Shown piece by piece: positions 11,480 to 23,564 of a stretch of 64,000 nt of DNA. A model generated the notes under the pieces. It was given only the letters and a program-made list of their open reading frames with translations. It was not told the DNA's origin and made no database searches. Within the stretch, counting starts at the first letter, position 1. Each line of letters opens with the position of its first letter. The position numbers and the translations under genes are program-made. Origin of the DNA: Rutpela maculata (Eukaryota > Arthropoda > Insecta > Coleoptera > Cerambycidae); NCBI GenBank assembly GCA_936432065.2, contig OW386293.2:31074234-31138233 (forward strand), in the 5' to 3' direction.

Positions 11480-12360
11480 AATATTATCGTCATTCACGAA
11501 ATTCTCTGGTAATAGTTTTTGGAGATAAAAGTTTAAACAAACGGTTTTTTGTTTCATTCAAAGATTCAGTTATATCATTAATCATTCTGCGTAGTTCTTC
11601 AGGAGTATCAGCAGACACGGTAATAGTTGTATCGTCCGCAAACATTGTTACGTAGCCATGCTCAATGTAGCTGGGTAAATCATTTACATACAACATGAAC
11701 AGTAAAGGGACCAGCACTGAGCCCCGAGGAACTCCAAGTGTAACCTTAAACATGTTGGATGATTCGCCTTTTAAACTAGCTCTTAAGGTCCTCTTGTCCA
11801 TATATGAGGTTAACCATGAAAGTATATTGCCCCTGATGCCGAGACTGTTTAATTTAGTATTTAGAAAATCTTTGTTGACAGTGTCAAATGCTTTAGATAG
11901 GTCGAACATCAGTGAGACAACATACTTTCCCTCATCCAAGCTTTGATATACATAATTCAAGAGTTGACAAGAGGCTGTTTCAACTGATTTGTTTGATCTG
12001 AACCCATGTTGCGCGATTGTTAATAATTTATTATTTTCAACGTAATTCGATATTCTGTTGTACATAACTCTTTCCGGAATTTTAGATAGAATACTTAGCA
12101 GAGAAATTTGCCTATAATTTTCAATGTCAGTATGATCACTTTTTTAAATAAAGGAATAACAGTGGCTAACTTAAGCATATCTGGAAAAACTCCAGCATCC
12201 ACTGACTTATTTATCAGATAGACAAATGGTATTAGGATGTTAATTTCTATATTTTTTATGATATTTGTTGTTAGCCCATCGTAGCCAGATGAATTTTTAT
12301 TTTTTAACTGGATAATAATATTGTGCACCTCTTCTGTTGTAACAAAATAAAAATACATGG
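11480..12360 (-). pseudogene. LINE reverse transcriptase domain
   Basis: Two frames carry RT blocks. The first (12095-12358) has NSSGYDGL, PDMLKLATVIPLFKK. The second (11490-12065) has QHGFRSNKS, the metal-binding FDLSKAFDTV, GVPRGSVLVPLLFMLYVNDL and the catalytic FADD (MFADDTTI). Normal family sequence has Q-G-S in place of the R-G-S seen at GVPRGS, one sign of decay; the split between frames is another. Confidence 0.95.
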
Positions 12361-12599
12361 AGTATACAACATTGTAATTTGTAGTAAATGGCGGAGAGAG
12401 ATTTGATCCAAAGTGATCATCAATTTTTTTAGGTGCAACATTAGCAAAATGATGGCCAAATGCCGTAACAACTTCAGCAGTATTACTAATGATGCAATCA
12501 TCAATTTTAAGAGTAATTGAATCATTAGAGGTTTTTTTATTTCTGTCTATTTATCTATTTACTATTTTCCAGGTCTCTCTGTTTTTGTTTGAAGATTTA

Positions 12600-13680
12600 T
12601 CAATTTTATTTTTATAATAGGATTATTTCGCTAGTTTTATGTTCTTTCTATGTTTCCTTTTTTCCGCATCATATATTTTTTTATGATCAGGACAGTTTAG
12701 ATTAGCTGTAGTCCAAAACAGATTTTTTAAATTTGCACTCTCTTGTCTTAATTTGTGGGTAACCCATTCTCTGTTTTCTTTATTTTTGAACTCATTAATT
12801 TGTTTAGTCTTTAGAGGACAACTAACCTCGAAACGCCATGAAATAGTATTAATAAAGTACTGAAATGCTTCAGAGATGTCTAACTGATATATAGCTGACC
12901 AATCAGTGCAGCTCAAATGATAATTAAAATTACTAATTGTGTTGTCATTGATTATACGCTGTGTATAAAATATATTTTTAGTAGTCTCTGATATTGGCTG
13001 CTTGGAAGATTTTATAGTAAGCAAATGGGCTAAGTAATCCGCTATATTTGGTTGTAGAATTTTACAGCAATATGTGTTGGTGTTCAGGTTAGTGATCATA
13101 TAGTCAATACAACTACTGCTAGTATGGTCATTTACATTGGTAAATATACGGGTAGGATCCGTCAAAGTAACAGTTAGATCAAAGGCGTTTATTATGTCAG
13201 TAAGGATATTAGTATTAAGACATTTTTATTGAAATCGATATTGAGGTCGCCACAAAGTATTATATTCCCCAATATTCTCATGGCAATATTTAGGGCTTTG
13301 GAGAGGTTAACAACGAAAATGTTAATATCTCCCCTTGGAGGTCTATACAGACATATATTCACAATTTTTAAATCATTAATAAAATAGCTTATGCCACACA
13401 TTTCAATGTGACATTCTACAGATAATTCCTTGACGGATGGCAATTCTTTAGCACAAACATTATTTTTCACTAAAATTAAAGATCCCCCATGTTTATGCCT
13501 AAGTCTAGAAAATTGAGTGATTATTTTATAGTCAGGAATATTTACACTAACTAAGTCATCATATTGAACCCAATGTTCCGATACACATATGTCACAGTTA
13601 ACATTTATTAAGAAGTATTCGAGTAGGTCGAATTTGTTTGTCATAACCTGTACATTAAGACGGCATATCTTAAACAGGTT
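12600..13680 (-). pseudogene. LINE apurinic/apyrimidinic-type endonuclease domain
   Basis: Begins at KICRLNVQ and NKFDLLEYF. It then shows ISEHW-like CVSEHWV, GGSLILVKN, the conserved NICLYRPP and ILCGDLNIDF motifs, and later ICSCIDYMI-type SSCIDYMITN near 13100. In LINEs this domain nicks target DNA for target-primed reverse transcription. A frame break near 13190 splits it into two open segments (13192-13644 and 12623-13165). Confidence 0.9.
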
Positions 13681-13779
13681 ATTATAGGTATTACTTAAAT
13701 CTACATATTTTTTAAATGAAATATTATTTATACTATATCCTGCATTTCTGATAGGCGAGGGTATAAAAAAGCACCCTTA

Positions 13780-14150
13780 TTTATACTTGAAATTTCATTT
13801 GTATTGTTTCTGCGATTCTCCAATAAGGTACAGTCATCAGGTCTGTTACGCTGTGGACTCGAACTCAATTCGTTACTAATGGTAACCTTATGCGATGTAC
13901 AGCTATCACATTTATTAGTTTGACTTGATTCTTCAGTTGTAATGATTGGGTTATCAGAGTTAGGTAGGGATTGTGCTTGATCAGACGTTTTTACAAAGAT
14001 TAATGTTTTGTGTCTCTAGGTTCTATCTATTACAAGCTTACTTAAGTCATTGGAAATAGTATCTTTCGTTAATATGTATTTTTCATTATTAATTTCGTAA
14101 TATAATAAGTTGCCTTCAGTGATTTTATTAAGTTTAAGTTATACATTTAT
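13780..14150 (-). pseudogene. LINE ORF1 C-terminal remnant
   Basis: A frame reading LLYYEINNEKYILTKDTISN, then after one in-frame TAG a Ser/Asn/Gln-rich stretch containing TNKCDSCTSHKV. It sits directly upstream of the endonuclease on the same strand, where ORF1 of such elements lies. Function (RNA binding) is inferred from position only. Confidence 0.5.
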
Positions 14151-14313
14151 TTAATGCTATATTGTGATTAAATATCTTTTGATTGGTATAGTCATTCTTT
14201 GTGTAAGGAACAGATGATATTATAATGATGGTATGTGAGCATTAGGAGCATTTCCTGCTAAAATTTTATGCATGAATGAATGACAAGAAAAATAATCTAT
14301 TCTTTACTGAAAG

Positions 14314-14735
14314 CCAAACTAGATTATATTTTCGTCTTATTTCCGTTGAAGGGTTGGGAGTAAATAGATAAATAGGTAAATCAAGCAGGTAAAAGCCCAT
14401 AAAATTAGTAGTTAGTATAAAAAATGTTTGGCATTAGCCACTCCCATTACTACCCCCACCCCATTATTAAAAGAGGTGAAAAAGAAATTATGATTTAGTG
14501 TGTGTACAAGAACTAAAGGCCTCAAAATATTTTTTTACTTCATCCATCCCTACTACCACCCCTTATCACTACCCCCACCACATGGTGTTTTATAGGTTTT
14601 TGGGGATTTCAAATATTATGTTACTAAAGTTCCATAAACAATTATTTCCACATACAAAATATTTTTGTTGTGAGAAACTTGGGTAGCAAATCTGGATGTG
14701 GAAGTAGTGATTCCTTGGGCAGCGGTTTTTTTTTA
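14314..14735 (+). mobile_element. Helentron/DINE-1-like element, 5' truncated
   Basis: Starts at AACTAGATTATATTTTCGTC, keeps the CACCCC tract and the complete right end CTGGATGTGGAAGTAGTGAT then TCCTTGGGCAGCGG and a T-run. Confidence 0.85.
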
Positions 14736-15189
14736 AATTATAACAATATTTATAAAACAAACAGTAGTGAACTAAACACTCCATATTCACATAGAAATGT
14801 AATTAAAACTATCTGTTGACCTAGCCAGTTAGGGATTGCGCGCCAGAGCAATGTTCGTGTTACAAGGCCTTTTTCTCACTTCCTATGCATTTTATAAAAA
14901 AATGCTCCAAATACAAAAATTTACTGATTTTATTAGCTACACCTTGCTCGTTTACAGAACGCAGTTATTTTGAAAAATAAAAAAGTTACCTCGTTCCACA
15001 CTTTTTCGCTGTAAATTACACAAAAATCGCAACTTTCCCATTAATATTTATTTATTTTTCAGTCATATCGTAACAATTATTTTTCCATACACCATTGGAA
15101 AGCGAAAGGTATGAATATTGTAATATTAAAATATTATTAAAGTTTTTACGACAACAAATGACAGATGCAGATTGAACCAATTTGTTTGT

Positions 15190-15380
15190 ATTTCACATAT
15201 ATTGTAAATCTACTCGTGGCAATTTATTAATGATATTTTCAGGAAATCTTTTCATGAAGAAAAAAAAATTGATGCTTTTGAGACACCCACCATTATTTTA
15301 TTAATTATACACCATACAATAAGCTATAACATATATTTTTCACAAAACTCTATCGTAGTCAAATTGGAAAAGGTAATGTC
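15190..15380. repeat. Dispersed repeat, second copy of 7970-8215
   Basis: Same order of landmarks as the first copy with small indels. Confidence 0.75.
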
Positions 15381-18300
15381 AGGAATATAAAAGGATTTTA
15401 ATGCTATGGGCATATTAAGAACTTTATGAAGCATCCAGCTTTAAGTCAGTTTCTAAGCCCTTAAAAGATATTTTGACGTTTCATTTCGTTCAATTTCCCG
15501 CTCTGAATTAATTTTTAAATATTGCACACATAAAAAGGAATTTATGGAACTGATAATTCTAAGTTTTGCCGGAGGCGCCGCTTGTAAGAACATGCATGTC
15601 TTTAATTTTCATTTTGGTATATTATGGGGTCATTCAAAAAATACGTTCGCTTTCAGAGAGGAGGGGGAAAGTGTGACAAAATGAACGATAAAAGGGTATA
15701 TGAAAAGTTCTCACAAAAAAATGAAAAATAACTAAAATAAATAAAGTGTCTTCAGATTTACTACGCATTCTGTGACGGGTTTCTTCCAGTCGCCTAGCGC
15801 ATAAACAAGTGGAAGCGTCACTTTGACGCCGAGATCGACTTCGGTATCACTCGGGCGCCACCTTTACAATTTTTTCGTGGGGCAAAGGTCCCACATTAGC
15901 CTCCTCACGCAGCCTGTTGCAGTAGGGCTGGGATAAACTCAGTGAAGAAATGTCCAGAGGTCAAAATTTCAGATTAGATTTTCAGGCACATTCAAACAGT
16001 AAAACTCAAAAATCGGTAAATAACAACGTTTATTAAAACATGATAAAATCAATAACAATAGTAAAAAAATGTTCAGGTACTCAAATACTCGTAAGGAGTT
16101 TATCACATATAAAACTTATGATATTTTATTTTACAACAGGTAAAACGTCGCGAGTAACTAAAAAAAAACTAACTAATCAAGCGGGCTAACTGATCAAACG
16201 GGAGAAGATAGATTAATCGGGGTGTTGCAAATGTTAAGGTTACTATTAAACGGATTTGTTACTAGTGGCAAGCGGGCGATCCACCGGATGCTAAGCAGTA
16301 GATAAGCAACAAAAAAAATGATAAGCAGTAAACAATGAAACAACAGGCAGTGTATACAAAAAACATATAAAATAGCATAAAAAGTTAGAACAGGCAGTGC
16401 TAGAATTCGAGGTGATAGCAAGGCAATTATTTACAGCAATAATAGGCATGCACGAAATAAGAAATAATAATCAGGAAACAGGATTAAAGAACACGGCTTT
16501 GTTCTTTATAATAATCGGGAAGTACGGCTAAAGAACACGGCTTTGTTCTTTTACTTCCGATCTGGCGGTTTGCTTGCGGTTTTCGGGCTGACAAACGCCT
16601 GGCGGGAGATGTGCTGCCTTTACTAGCTAAACGCAAATTTGTCAGAGCGGTTTCAGAGAATGTTACATAGCAACATATGAAAAATAACTAATTTTTCGGG
16701 ATTGTCAGATTTTCGCGTCAAGTTCCCGGACTATGACAAAGTTTCATAAATTCCTTATGATACTGGATTTTATTGTTTATTCATAAAAGACGAAATTGAT
16801 AAAATACCTTAGCAGGAAAACGGGTTCTAAAATACAGTAAATTGTCAGGTATTATTTTATAACAAATTTTCATAACTTCTTTAGAATACAGTATTTTATA
16901 TTTAATTTATATCAACACGACGTGGTTAAATTAAAGCAGGTTGAAAAACAGATTCTGAACGCGGTAAATTATCAAGCATTATTTTATCTCGTTGAATAGA
17001 AAAACACGGTACAAGTTAAAATAATCTGGTAAAAAAACGGTACCGTTACTCTCTCAAAAATGTCTACTATGTTTCTTTTTCTTGGTTCGGTCCTAAGAAA
17101 AATTACTGGAACATAACTGTTTTGGACAAAATCTCGACAATTTAACAGTCTGTCTCTATAACACGCCGACGTTAAAAAAAATTATAAGTACTATGTACAG
17201 TACCTGGATAATTCGGAAATTGACAATCGCATTTTATGCATTTTAGTCGAAATTACTTGAAACTAACAGTTGAATACACTTAATCATGTTGGACAATCTT
17301 AATCGTTGGATGTACGGGTTTTCTGACAAATTGGTGGCGGAGCTACCCACTTAATAAAATTAGTGCATCTTACCTTAACAAGAGCTAATACTGGAATGAC
17401 CAAAATGCCTTTTCACTAACTGCGATATTCCCGAAGTGAATACGGCCAGCGACGCTGGTGACAATTTTGTAAATTATATTGATATGTCGCGCTATCTTCT
17501 CACGGCGAGATTTAATAGAGTTTACATGAGATAGGATTCTACAACGCGGTTCTTTATTTTGGGAGTTCCTCAGTTGCACGGATGAGAGTGAGGAAAATCC
17601 ATGCAATTAATTAAAACAAGTAAATTTTACAGGTAAACGGGACAAGCAACGAAGCATAGGGTTAATGTACTGCATTTTATTATTAAGAAAAACACTTCGT
17701 TACAATTAAAAAAATCTCGGCGCCTTTGATCTTTACCGCACCGATAAAGACGGCGAAATTTTTTACACGAATAAAAAGTGTGTAGTCAACTTTAAGTGTG
17801 TTAAATATATTAGAAACTATGACACTTTCATCAAAAATGTTAACGATTAAAATTAAAGGTTATTAATTTAGCTTTCATATGATTTTAATTTGGTTGTTTC
17901 TGTAGAATCAAAAATAAAAAAGTAGTCTAATACCATAAATTCGTAATCAGCAAGTCCAATAATATAAATATACTGCCCAAAAAGTAGTATTTTTCCTCAA
18001 CTAATGAACTAAACTGTAAAAACTGATTAAATTGCAATTTTTTTTGCTGTTTTTAGGCCTCCATTGACTCCACTAATTAAAAAAACAAAGACTGTCAAAT
18101 TCTAACTAGTAAACATTTTAGTATGTACATAGCAATACAATGCGAAAAATAGCATGAAAATTTATTCACTGGTGATCTCGTTCGGCATTTTAAATTTTTT
18201 ACGATTAACGACTCACCAGTAAATGAAATTGCGAAAACAACTAGATCTATTTGGATCAATTTTTAAAATTGCAACAATTAAAAACAATTGAGAGAGGCCA

Positions 18301-18810
18301 TTATTACACAATTTATGATAACTTAACCCATAATTCACATATTTTAATGAAACTTTAGAAGAATATGTGTATGACAGAGTTAAACTGTTATGCCAAATTT
18401 CAAGTTGGCATGTTGACAACAACGCCTAAAAACAAAAGCAAGTTCGGAAATTGAATCGCCGATTGTTTAAGTGCATCGAGTCGTACAACAATTCTTTTTT
18501 TCAGATTGTAGTTTTTTTGCAGAAAATTTCAATGTTGAAATATACATTGTTTAAATTTTATATGAAACAATGGACAAATTTAATCCAATCTTCTTATTAC
18601 ACTAAACTTGTTATCACATCTAAAGCATATTAAAACCATAAAATTGCTACAGCAAATCAATTCCGTTCGAAATTTAGTTTAACACCACTAGATCCTGAAT
18701 TTTTTTTGGATTTTCGCCATTGAAAAAAAAAAGTAGGCCTTGAAAATCAAAATTTGAATAAGTAACTAGATTTCAAAATAGAGTTATAATTCAGGCATTA
18801 GAGAATTTTA
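15381..18810. other. No recognisable gene; possible LTR-element debris
   Basis: Near 15850 the minus strand reads TGGCGCCCGAGTGATACC, which looks like a tRNA primer-binding site, but no LTR pair or gag/pol is visible. At 16488-16545 a stem-loop AAAGAACACGGCTTTGTTCTT occurs twice. The rest is AT-rich with no coding signal. Confidence 0.35.
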
Positions 18811-18814
18811 CTTA

Positions 18815-19095
18815 AAAAAATTCATGGTAGTTCTGGAAATAGGCTTACTTTACGTTTTTTGGAGCGCTGAATCCGATTTTTAAAATTCCCACCAAAAATT
18901 CCCCCCGCAACCCTCAAAAGAGAAAAAACCCAAAAAATTAGTTTTTGATTTTTTTATCGTTTTTTTTTTTCGTTTTAGAGAAAAATACCCAGACATTCAG
19001 AAACTAAACAAATTTTACAACAAAAAATATTCTTTGACATTTTGACTTACGACGAACGGAAGGGGAGCGAGTGGGTTCCGAAACATGCGCCACTG
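18815..19095. repeat. Dispersed repeat, inverted copy at 27625-27840
   Basis: Shares TTCATGGTAGTTCTGGAAAT, TTACGTTTTTTGGAGC, CCCACCAAAAATTCC and the GGAAGGGGAGCGAGTGGGTT segment, all in reverse order and complement at 27625-27840. Confidence 0.75.
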
Positions 19096-20555
19096 CGCAC
19101 AGTGGGCCAGAATCCGAAAAAGCTGGGCAAAAGTCCAAAGTAATATTTTTGTAGTCAGAAATGTTCAGTTCATTACGTACCGCAAATTCCAACCGTATTG
19201 TTGCCCATTTTTACCTGATACACCTTAAGAAACACAACGTTCTATTAGCGTACAGTTGTGAATAGTTGCTTGCCATTCGGTCATAAAATTGTGTTAAACG
19301 GGGTTCTACAAAGATAAAGAAATAAAAATTAATGGGTACCTTTTGTTTGAGCTACAAAAAAAGCGCAACATGTTCCAAGCATGATTCTTTTACCGGTCGA
19401 TTTCTTATAGTTTTTTCAAATTATAGTACAAAATTTAGAACCCGATTTAACCCGGTTTGGAAGTAATGAGTAATAATTTGGTCAAGTACGAGGCCTTAAA
19501 TTGAAAACATACGTACGACGGGACGACGGGTCCTCGCTCGGTAACTGCTTCGAATTACTATTTTAATTTTTTCCATGGAATTTCTACAAATAAATTAGAA
19601 ATATGAATTGAAAGCAAGGGCGTAGCTACGGTGGGGCAGGGTGGGGCGCTTGCATCCTCCTAGCTAGCACCGAATGCGACTTCGTTTACAATTATTTGTA
19701 TCATATTAATAAGACGTAGTTTGTTTTTAATGAAAAAATATTTCACTATTTGACTGTATTGCCTTGCCCCACCCTGCACAGTGGGCCAGAATCCGAAAAA
19801 GCTGGCCAAAAGTCGAAAAATCGTGTTTCGAATTTAGAACTTTTTTGTCCCCGAACGTTTAGTAGATGACCTCAGATATAATATAAACCGGTCCCTAGGA
19901 GCCGACATCCCCCGATCTCTTTGTAACTCCATTCCGAATATGACAGTCACACGAAGCGCACCGAGCTGTTTATTTCACACAGTTGTTGTAGTTACAGAAA
20001 GCGCTGTAAAAATTTAGAAAATAGTAGCATTAAAATACATTAAAATGGATTCTCCTCCACAAGGTATGTATAATTAAATATCGAAGGTGAAATTTCGTAA
20101 TTATTAATTTGTAAAAAATTATTAACATTCAATAGAAGGTGGTTTTTTCATAGAATATAGAAAACATTTTATTCTTTATTAAGAAATAAGTTTTGTTTCC
20201 TTCACACTCGTTCAACGGGTTTTTTTTAAGTTGTCCATTGAACATTCTTGATAAAAATATGTAAAAATTGGCTGCCTCTAAGAGCCACTATTGTTTTTGT
20301 GGTCGTTTTTCTGACTCGGTGCAAAATACAGCGACGCGTTAACTTTGGTTTATAGTGTTGTTTTAGCATAAAAATTCCATTTAAACGTAACAATTTATAA
20401 TATTTATGTGTTATAAACAATTTTTGAAAAAATTAAAGCATTTTGTTATGTCAAAAATAATTATTGAAAAATTATTTATTTTTCGGTTGGAATTTATAAA
20501 ATTTAAAATTGAATTTAAATTAATTAGTTAATTTAATTTTTTAAATTTGAATTGA
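19096..20555. other. No recognisable gene; short duplications
   Basis: CACAGTGGGCCAGAATCCGA and the next ~25 bp occur at 19098 and again at 19778. 19618-19776 starts CAAGGGCGTAGCTACGG and ends in GCCTTGCCCCACCCTG, resembling a degraded hAT-type MITE lying between the two copies. Confidence 0.4.
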
Positions 20556-20557
20556 AA

Positions 20558-20855
20558 TTCGTAATCAGCGACTTCCCGAATACCAATTTTCAATTAAAAT
20601 GTTTGACTTTTCTCAAACGTTTGTCGCCATATTGGAACCGCCATTTTGCTTTTGAAAAAACTATTACCCAATTCATATTCAGCGGCCTCGAAAACCCCCG
20701 AATACCAATTTCCAATTAAAATGCCTTACTTTTCTCAAACGTTTGTCGCCATATTGGAGCCGCCATTTTGTTCTTGGAGAAACTATTATCAAATTCGTAA
20801 TCAGCGACCTCGGAAACCCCCGAATACCAATTTCCAATTGAAATGACTGAAAGTT
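20558..20855. repeat. 118-bp tandem repeat, about 2.4 units
   Basis: Units begin with TTCGTAATCAGCGAC at 20559, 20673 and 20795 and include CAAACGTTTGTCGCCATATT and CGCCATTTTG. Abuts the broken gag. Confidence 0.9.
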
Positions 20856-20882
20856 TCCATGATATTCAAAAGAGTTTTCGAA

Positions 20883-21176
20883 TTAGTCACCCTCGTTTAT
20901 TTTTTGTGTAAAAAGTGCATTATTAGAAAAATTTGGGTTTGGAGGGATTCGAGAATTGCCGGATGAAGTGCCCATCGGTTCTAGTTTATAATTGTTATTG
21001 ATTCTTTGAGATGGGGCATTAAATGGTTGATTTAAATTTCGATTAAAATTTTGATTAAAGTTTTGATTAAAATTTTGAGGTCTTTGATTCGGGGCGAATT
21101 GGCTTGGTCTTTGTAATAAAAATGGTTGCCTTTGTATTGAAAAGTTATTGTTTGGTCGCCAATTTGGTTGTGCGTA
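20883..21176 (-). pseudogene. Gypsy-type gag, C-terminal part
   Basis: Reads through an Asn/Gln/Phe/Pro-rich stretch (QNFNQNFNQNFNRNLNQPFN) of the kind that follows the capsid region in insect gypsy gag proteins. It continues the gag seen at 23565-24492 once the intervening foldback element is set aside. No zinc knuckle and no pol follow it downstream, so the element is truncated. Confidence 0.7.
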
Positions 21177-21177
21177 G

Positions 21178-23559
21178 AAAGGGTATAGCAGGATAAGCAT
21201 GTGTTAGGTGCCCCCGCATCAATTGGGTCGAAATTTTTAGCACAAGTTGATAGTAGTGTTAGATGAAATTTAAAAAAATATTATTTTTGGAAAACCATTT
21301 TTACGGGAGTTATGGGGGTAAAAAGAAAAATGGAAAAAAAAATTTTTCTCGAGAACGGATAAACCGATTTTCATGAAAAAAATATATGTTATGGCTTTTG
21401 ATGGTGCAAATGTGGGAAAAAATTATTGAGTCCATTTGTCGAAGAAAAGTGGTGAAAAAATTTTCTCAAAATAAAAAAAAATTTTTTTTTAGGGGATGTT
21501 CCAGAGGCACACCCACCATTTTCTTCCAAATAAATGCTTATATGCCCCTTTAAAACATATCCAATTTTCATAGCGATCGGAAGGGTACAACATACTCAAA
21601 ATTGATAATCATTGGCAGACTGCGGGCGGCATGTAGTCTATGTAATGAAGCATTATAAGACGATTTTTTTTGTAAATATTTCGTGCAAAGTCGAGATTAC
21701 CTTCCCCCCCCCTCGTTTTCGAGGGTGCTGAACACGATGCAGGTGGTGGGAGAAGTTTTTGACCGCCGCAACCCCCTGAAATGGCCATCCCTCTTATGGA
21801 TCACTTTATGTTTTCATATATAAACGGGTTTGGGGAGTGATTTATCGACGGGTTATACTTGAAATAATATGAAAGAGTAAGTGGAGTCCAGACAGCAGGC
21901 CTAGGGGGTTGATTAAACCCTCCCGAGGGGTGCAGTTTTTTTTCAAATGATTCGGTTCAAATGCGTATACTCCATTTTCTGGATCGCTGGTCACGGGAAA
22001 AATATTCATTTTTAGCCCCAACCCCCTCAAACGGGCAGAAATCACCCTCACTCACTGTTTGAGAGATGAAGAGAGGTTGGAGCTAAAAATGAATATTTTT
22101 CCCACGTTCAGCGATCCCAAAAACGGGGGAAACGCGTTTGAACCCGAATTATTTGATAAAAAATGATTTTCCACTCCTCGGAAGGGTTTAATTAACCCCC
22201 TGGCCTGTTGTCTGGACTCAACTTACTCTATAACCATCTTCCATGTTATTTCAAGTATAACCTGTTGATAAATCACTCCCCAGGCTCGTATAGAAAACAT
22301 GCAGGGATCCATAAGAGGGGTGGCCGTTTTAGGAGATTGCGGCGGTCAAAAACTTCTCCCTCCACTTGCATCGTGTTCAACACCCTCGAAAACGGACGGA
22401 GGAAGGTATTCTCGTCTTTGCAAGATATATTTACACTATTTCTGCCTTTATTACATAGACTAGCGGTTCATTACTACATCTTACTACCACGGTCACTGGC
22501 GGCCATTACAACCCTAGCATTTAAATCAGTATCAAACTTCAAGAAGTGTGGCGCAAAAATTCTCTGACGTCAACTGTGGGGTCAAACAAAATCTAGTTTG
22601 AAAATCTGAAGATTTTGCAATGATGACATCTGCAGTCAGCCTACAAAAGAACTAGTTTTCAAAGTCCACTACGAGGAAGTTACAGTGCCTTTCACTAGTG
22701 AAGGTGCCTGTTTATTGTGAGTCCCCTTGCCTCTCACGAGTCGGGGTGTTTATTTATCGTGAGTCTCCTTGCCTCTAACAAGTCGGAGCGCTTGCTTATT
22801 TTAAGTTCCCTTGCCTCTCACAATTCGGGCTGACTTTTTTGCGTGAGTCCTCTTGCCTCTCACGAATCAGGTTACTCTATATTGATAAGACTTCTCTTAG
22901 TCTTCTTCTTCCAGAACATCCCATAAAAAAAAATTATTTTGAAAAAATTTTTCAAAAAAGTTGCAGGGGGTGCGGCGGTCAAAAACTTCTCCCACCACTT
23001 GCATCGTGTTCAGCACCCTCGAAAACGAGGGAGAGAAGGTAATCTCGTCTTTGCACGAAATATTTACAAAAATGTCGTCTTATTTTCATTCATTACATAG
23101 ACTACGCGCCCCCCGCAGTCTGCCAATGATTATCAATTTTGAGTATGTTGTACCCTTCCTATCGCTATGAAAATTGGATATGTTTTAAAGGGGCATATAA
23201 GCATTTATTTGAAAGAAAATGGTGGGTGTGCCTCTAGAACATCCCTTAAAAAAATTGTTTTTTTATTTTGAAAAAATTTTTTCGCCACTTTTTTTCGACA
23301 AATGGACTCAATAATTTTTTCCCACATTTGCACCATCAAAAGCCATAACATATATTTTTCTCATGAAAATCGGTTTATCCGTTCTCGAGAAAAAAATGTT
23401 TTTCCATTTTTCTTTTTACCCCCATAACTCCCGTAAAAATGGTTTTCCAAAAATAATATTTTGGGAAATTTCATCTAACACTACTATCAACTTGTGCTAA
23501 AAATTTCGACCTGGTTGATGCGGGGGCACCTAACACATGCTTATCCTGCTATGCCCTTT
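21178..23559. mobile_element. 2.4-kb foldback element inserted in gypsy gag
   Basis: Long inverted repeats start AAAGGGTATAGCAGGATAAG (left) and AAAGGGCATAGCAGGATAAG (right, reversed) and match for hundreds of bp. The left arm continues into a second palindrome centred near 22050, so the arm segment with CGTTTTCGAGGGTGCTGAAC occurs three times: near 21715 (forward) and near 22370 and 23015 (inverted). A 42-bp tandem repeat lies between. No transposase frame. No clear target duplication was found at the gag junctions. Confidence 0.9.
22715..22870. repeat. 42-bp tandem repeat, 4 units, inside the foldback element
   Basis: CTTGCCTCTCACGAGTCGG-type cores start at 22726, 22768, 22810 and 22852, separated by GTGAGT-containing spacers. 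Confidence 0.9.
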
Positions 23560-23564
23560 CGAGT

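Larger units (their letters stand above)
10598..14160 (-). mobile_element. Non-LTR retrotransposon (LINE, Jockey/CR1-like superfamily), decayed
   Basis: On the minus strand the order is ORF1 remnant, apurinic endonuclease, reverse transcriptase, C-terminal RT-linked region, 3' UTR and an (ATT)n tail at 10598-10618. Stops and frameshifts separate the segments. CR1 or Jockey affiliation rests on domain order and motif style only. Immediately beyond its 5' side lies a truncated Helentron-like copy at 14314. Confidence 0.9.

Noticed and set aside
10850..14160. LINE as a functional element
   Set aside because: Endonuclease and RT lie in different frames with stops between, ORF1 has a stop, and an RT motif residue is altered.
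15843..15862. Primer-binding site TGGCGCCCGAGTG as proof of an LTR retrotransposon
   Set aside because: No LTR pair, polypurine tract or gag/pol nearby; kept only as a note in the spacer entry.
16194..16421. Hydrophobic 75-residue frame as a membrane protein
   Set aside because: T/A-rich sequence read in this direction gives Leu/Ile/Phe runs by chance; no homologue recognised.
19618..19776. Complete hAT MITE
   Set aside because: Left end CAAGGGCGTAGC is convincing but the right end and the 8-bp duplication are not, so it stays a degraded candidate.
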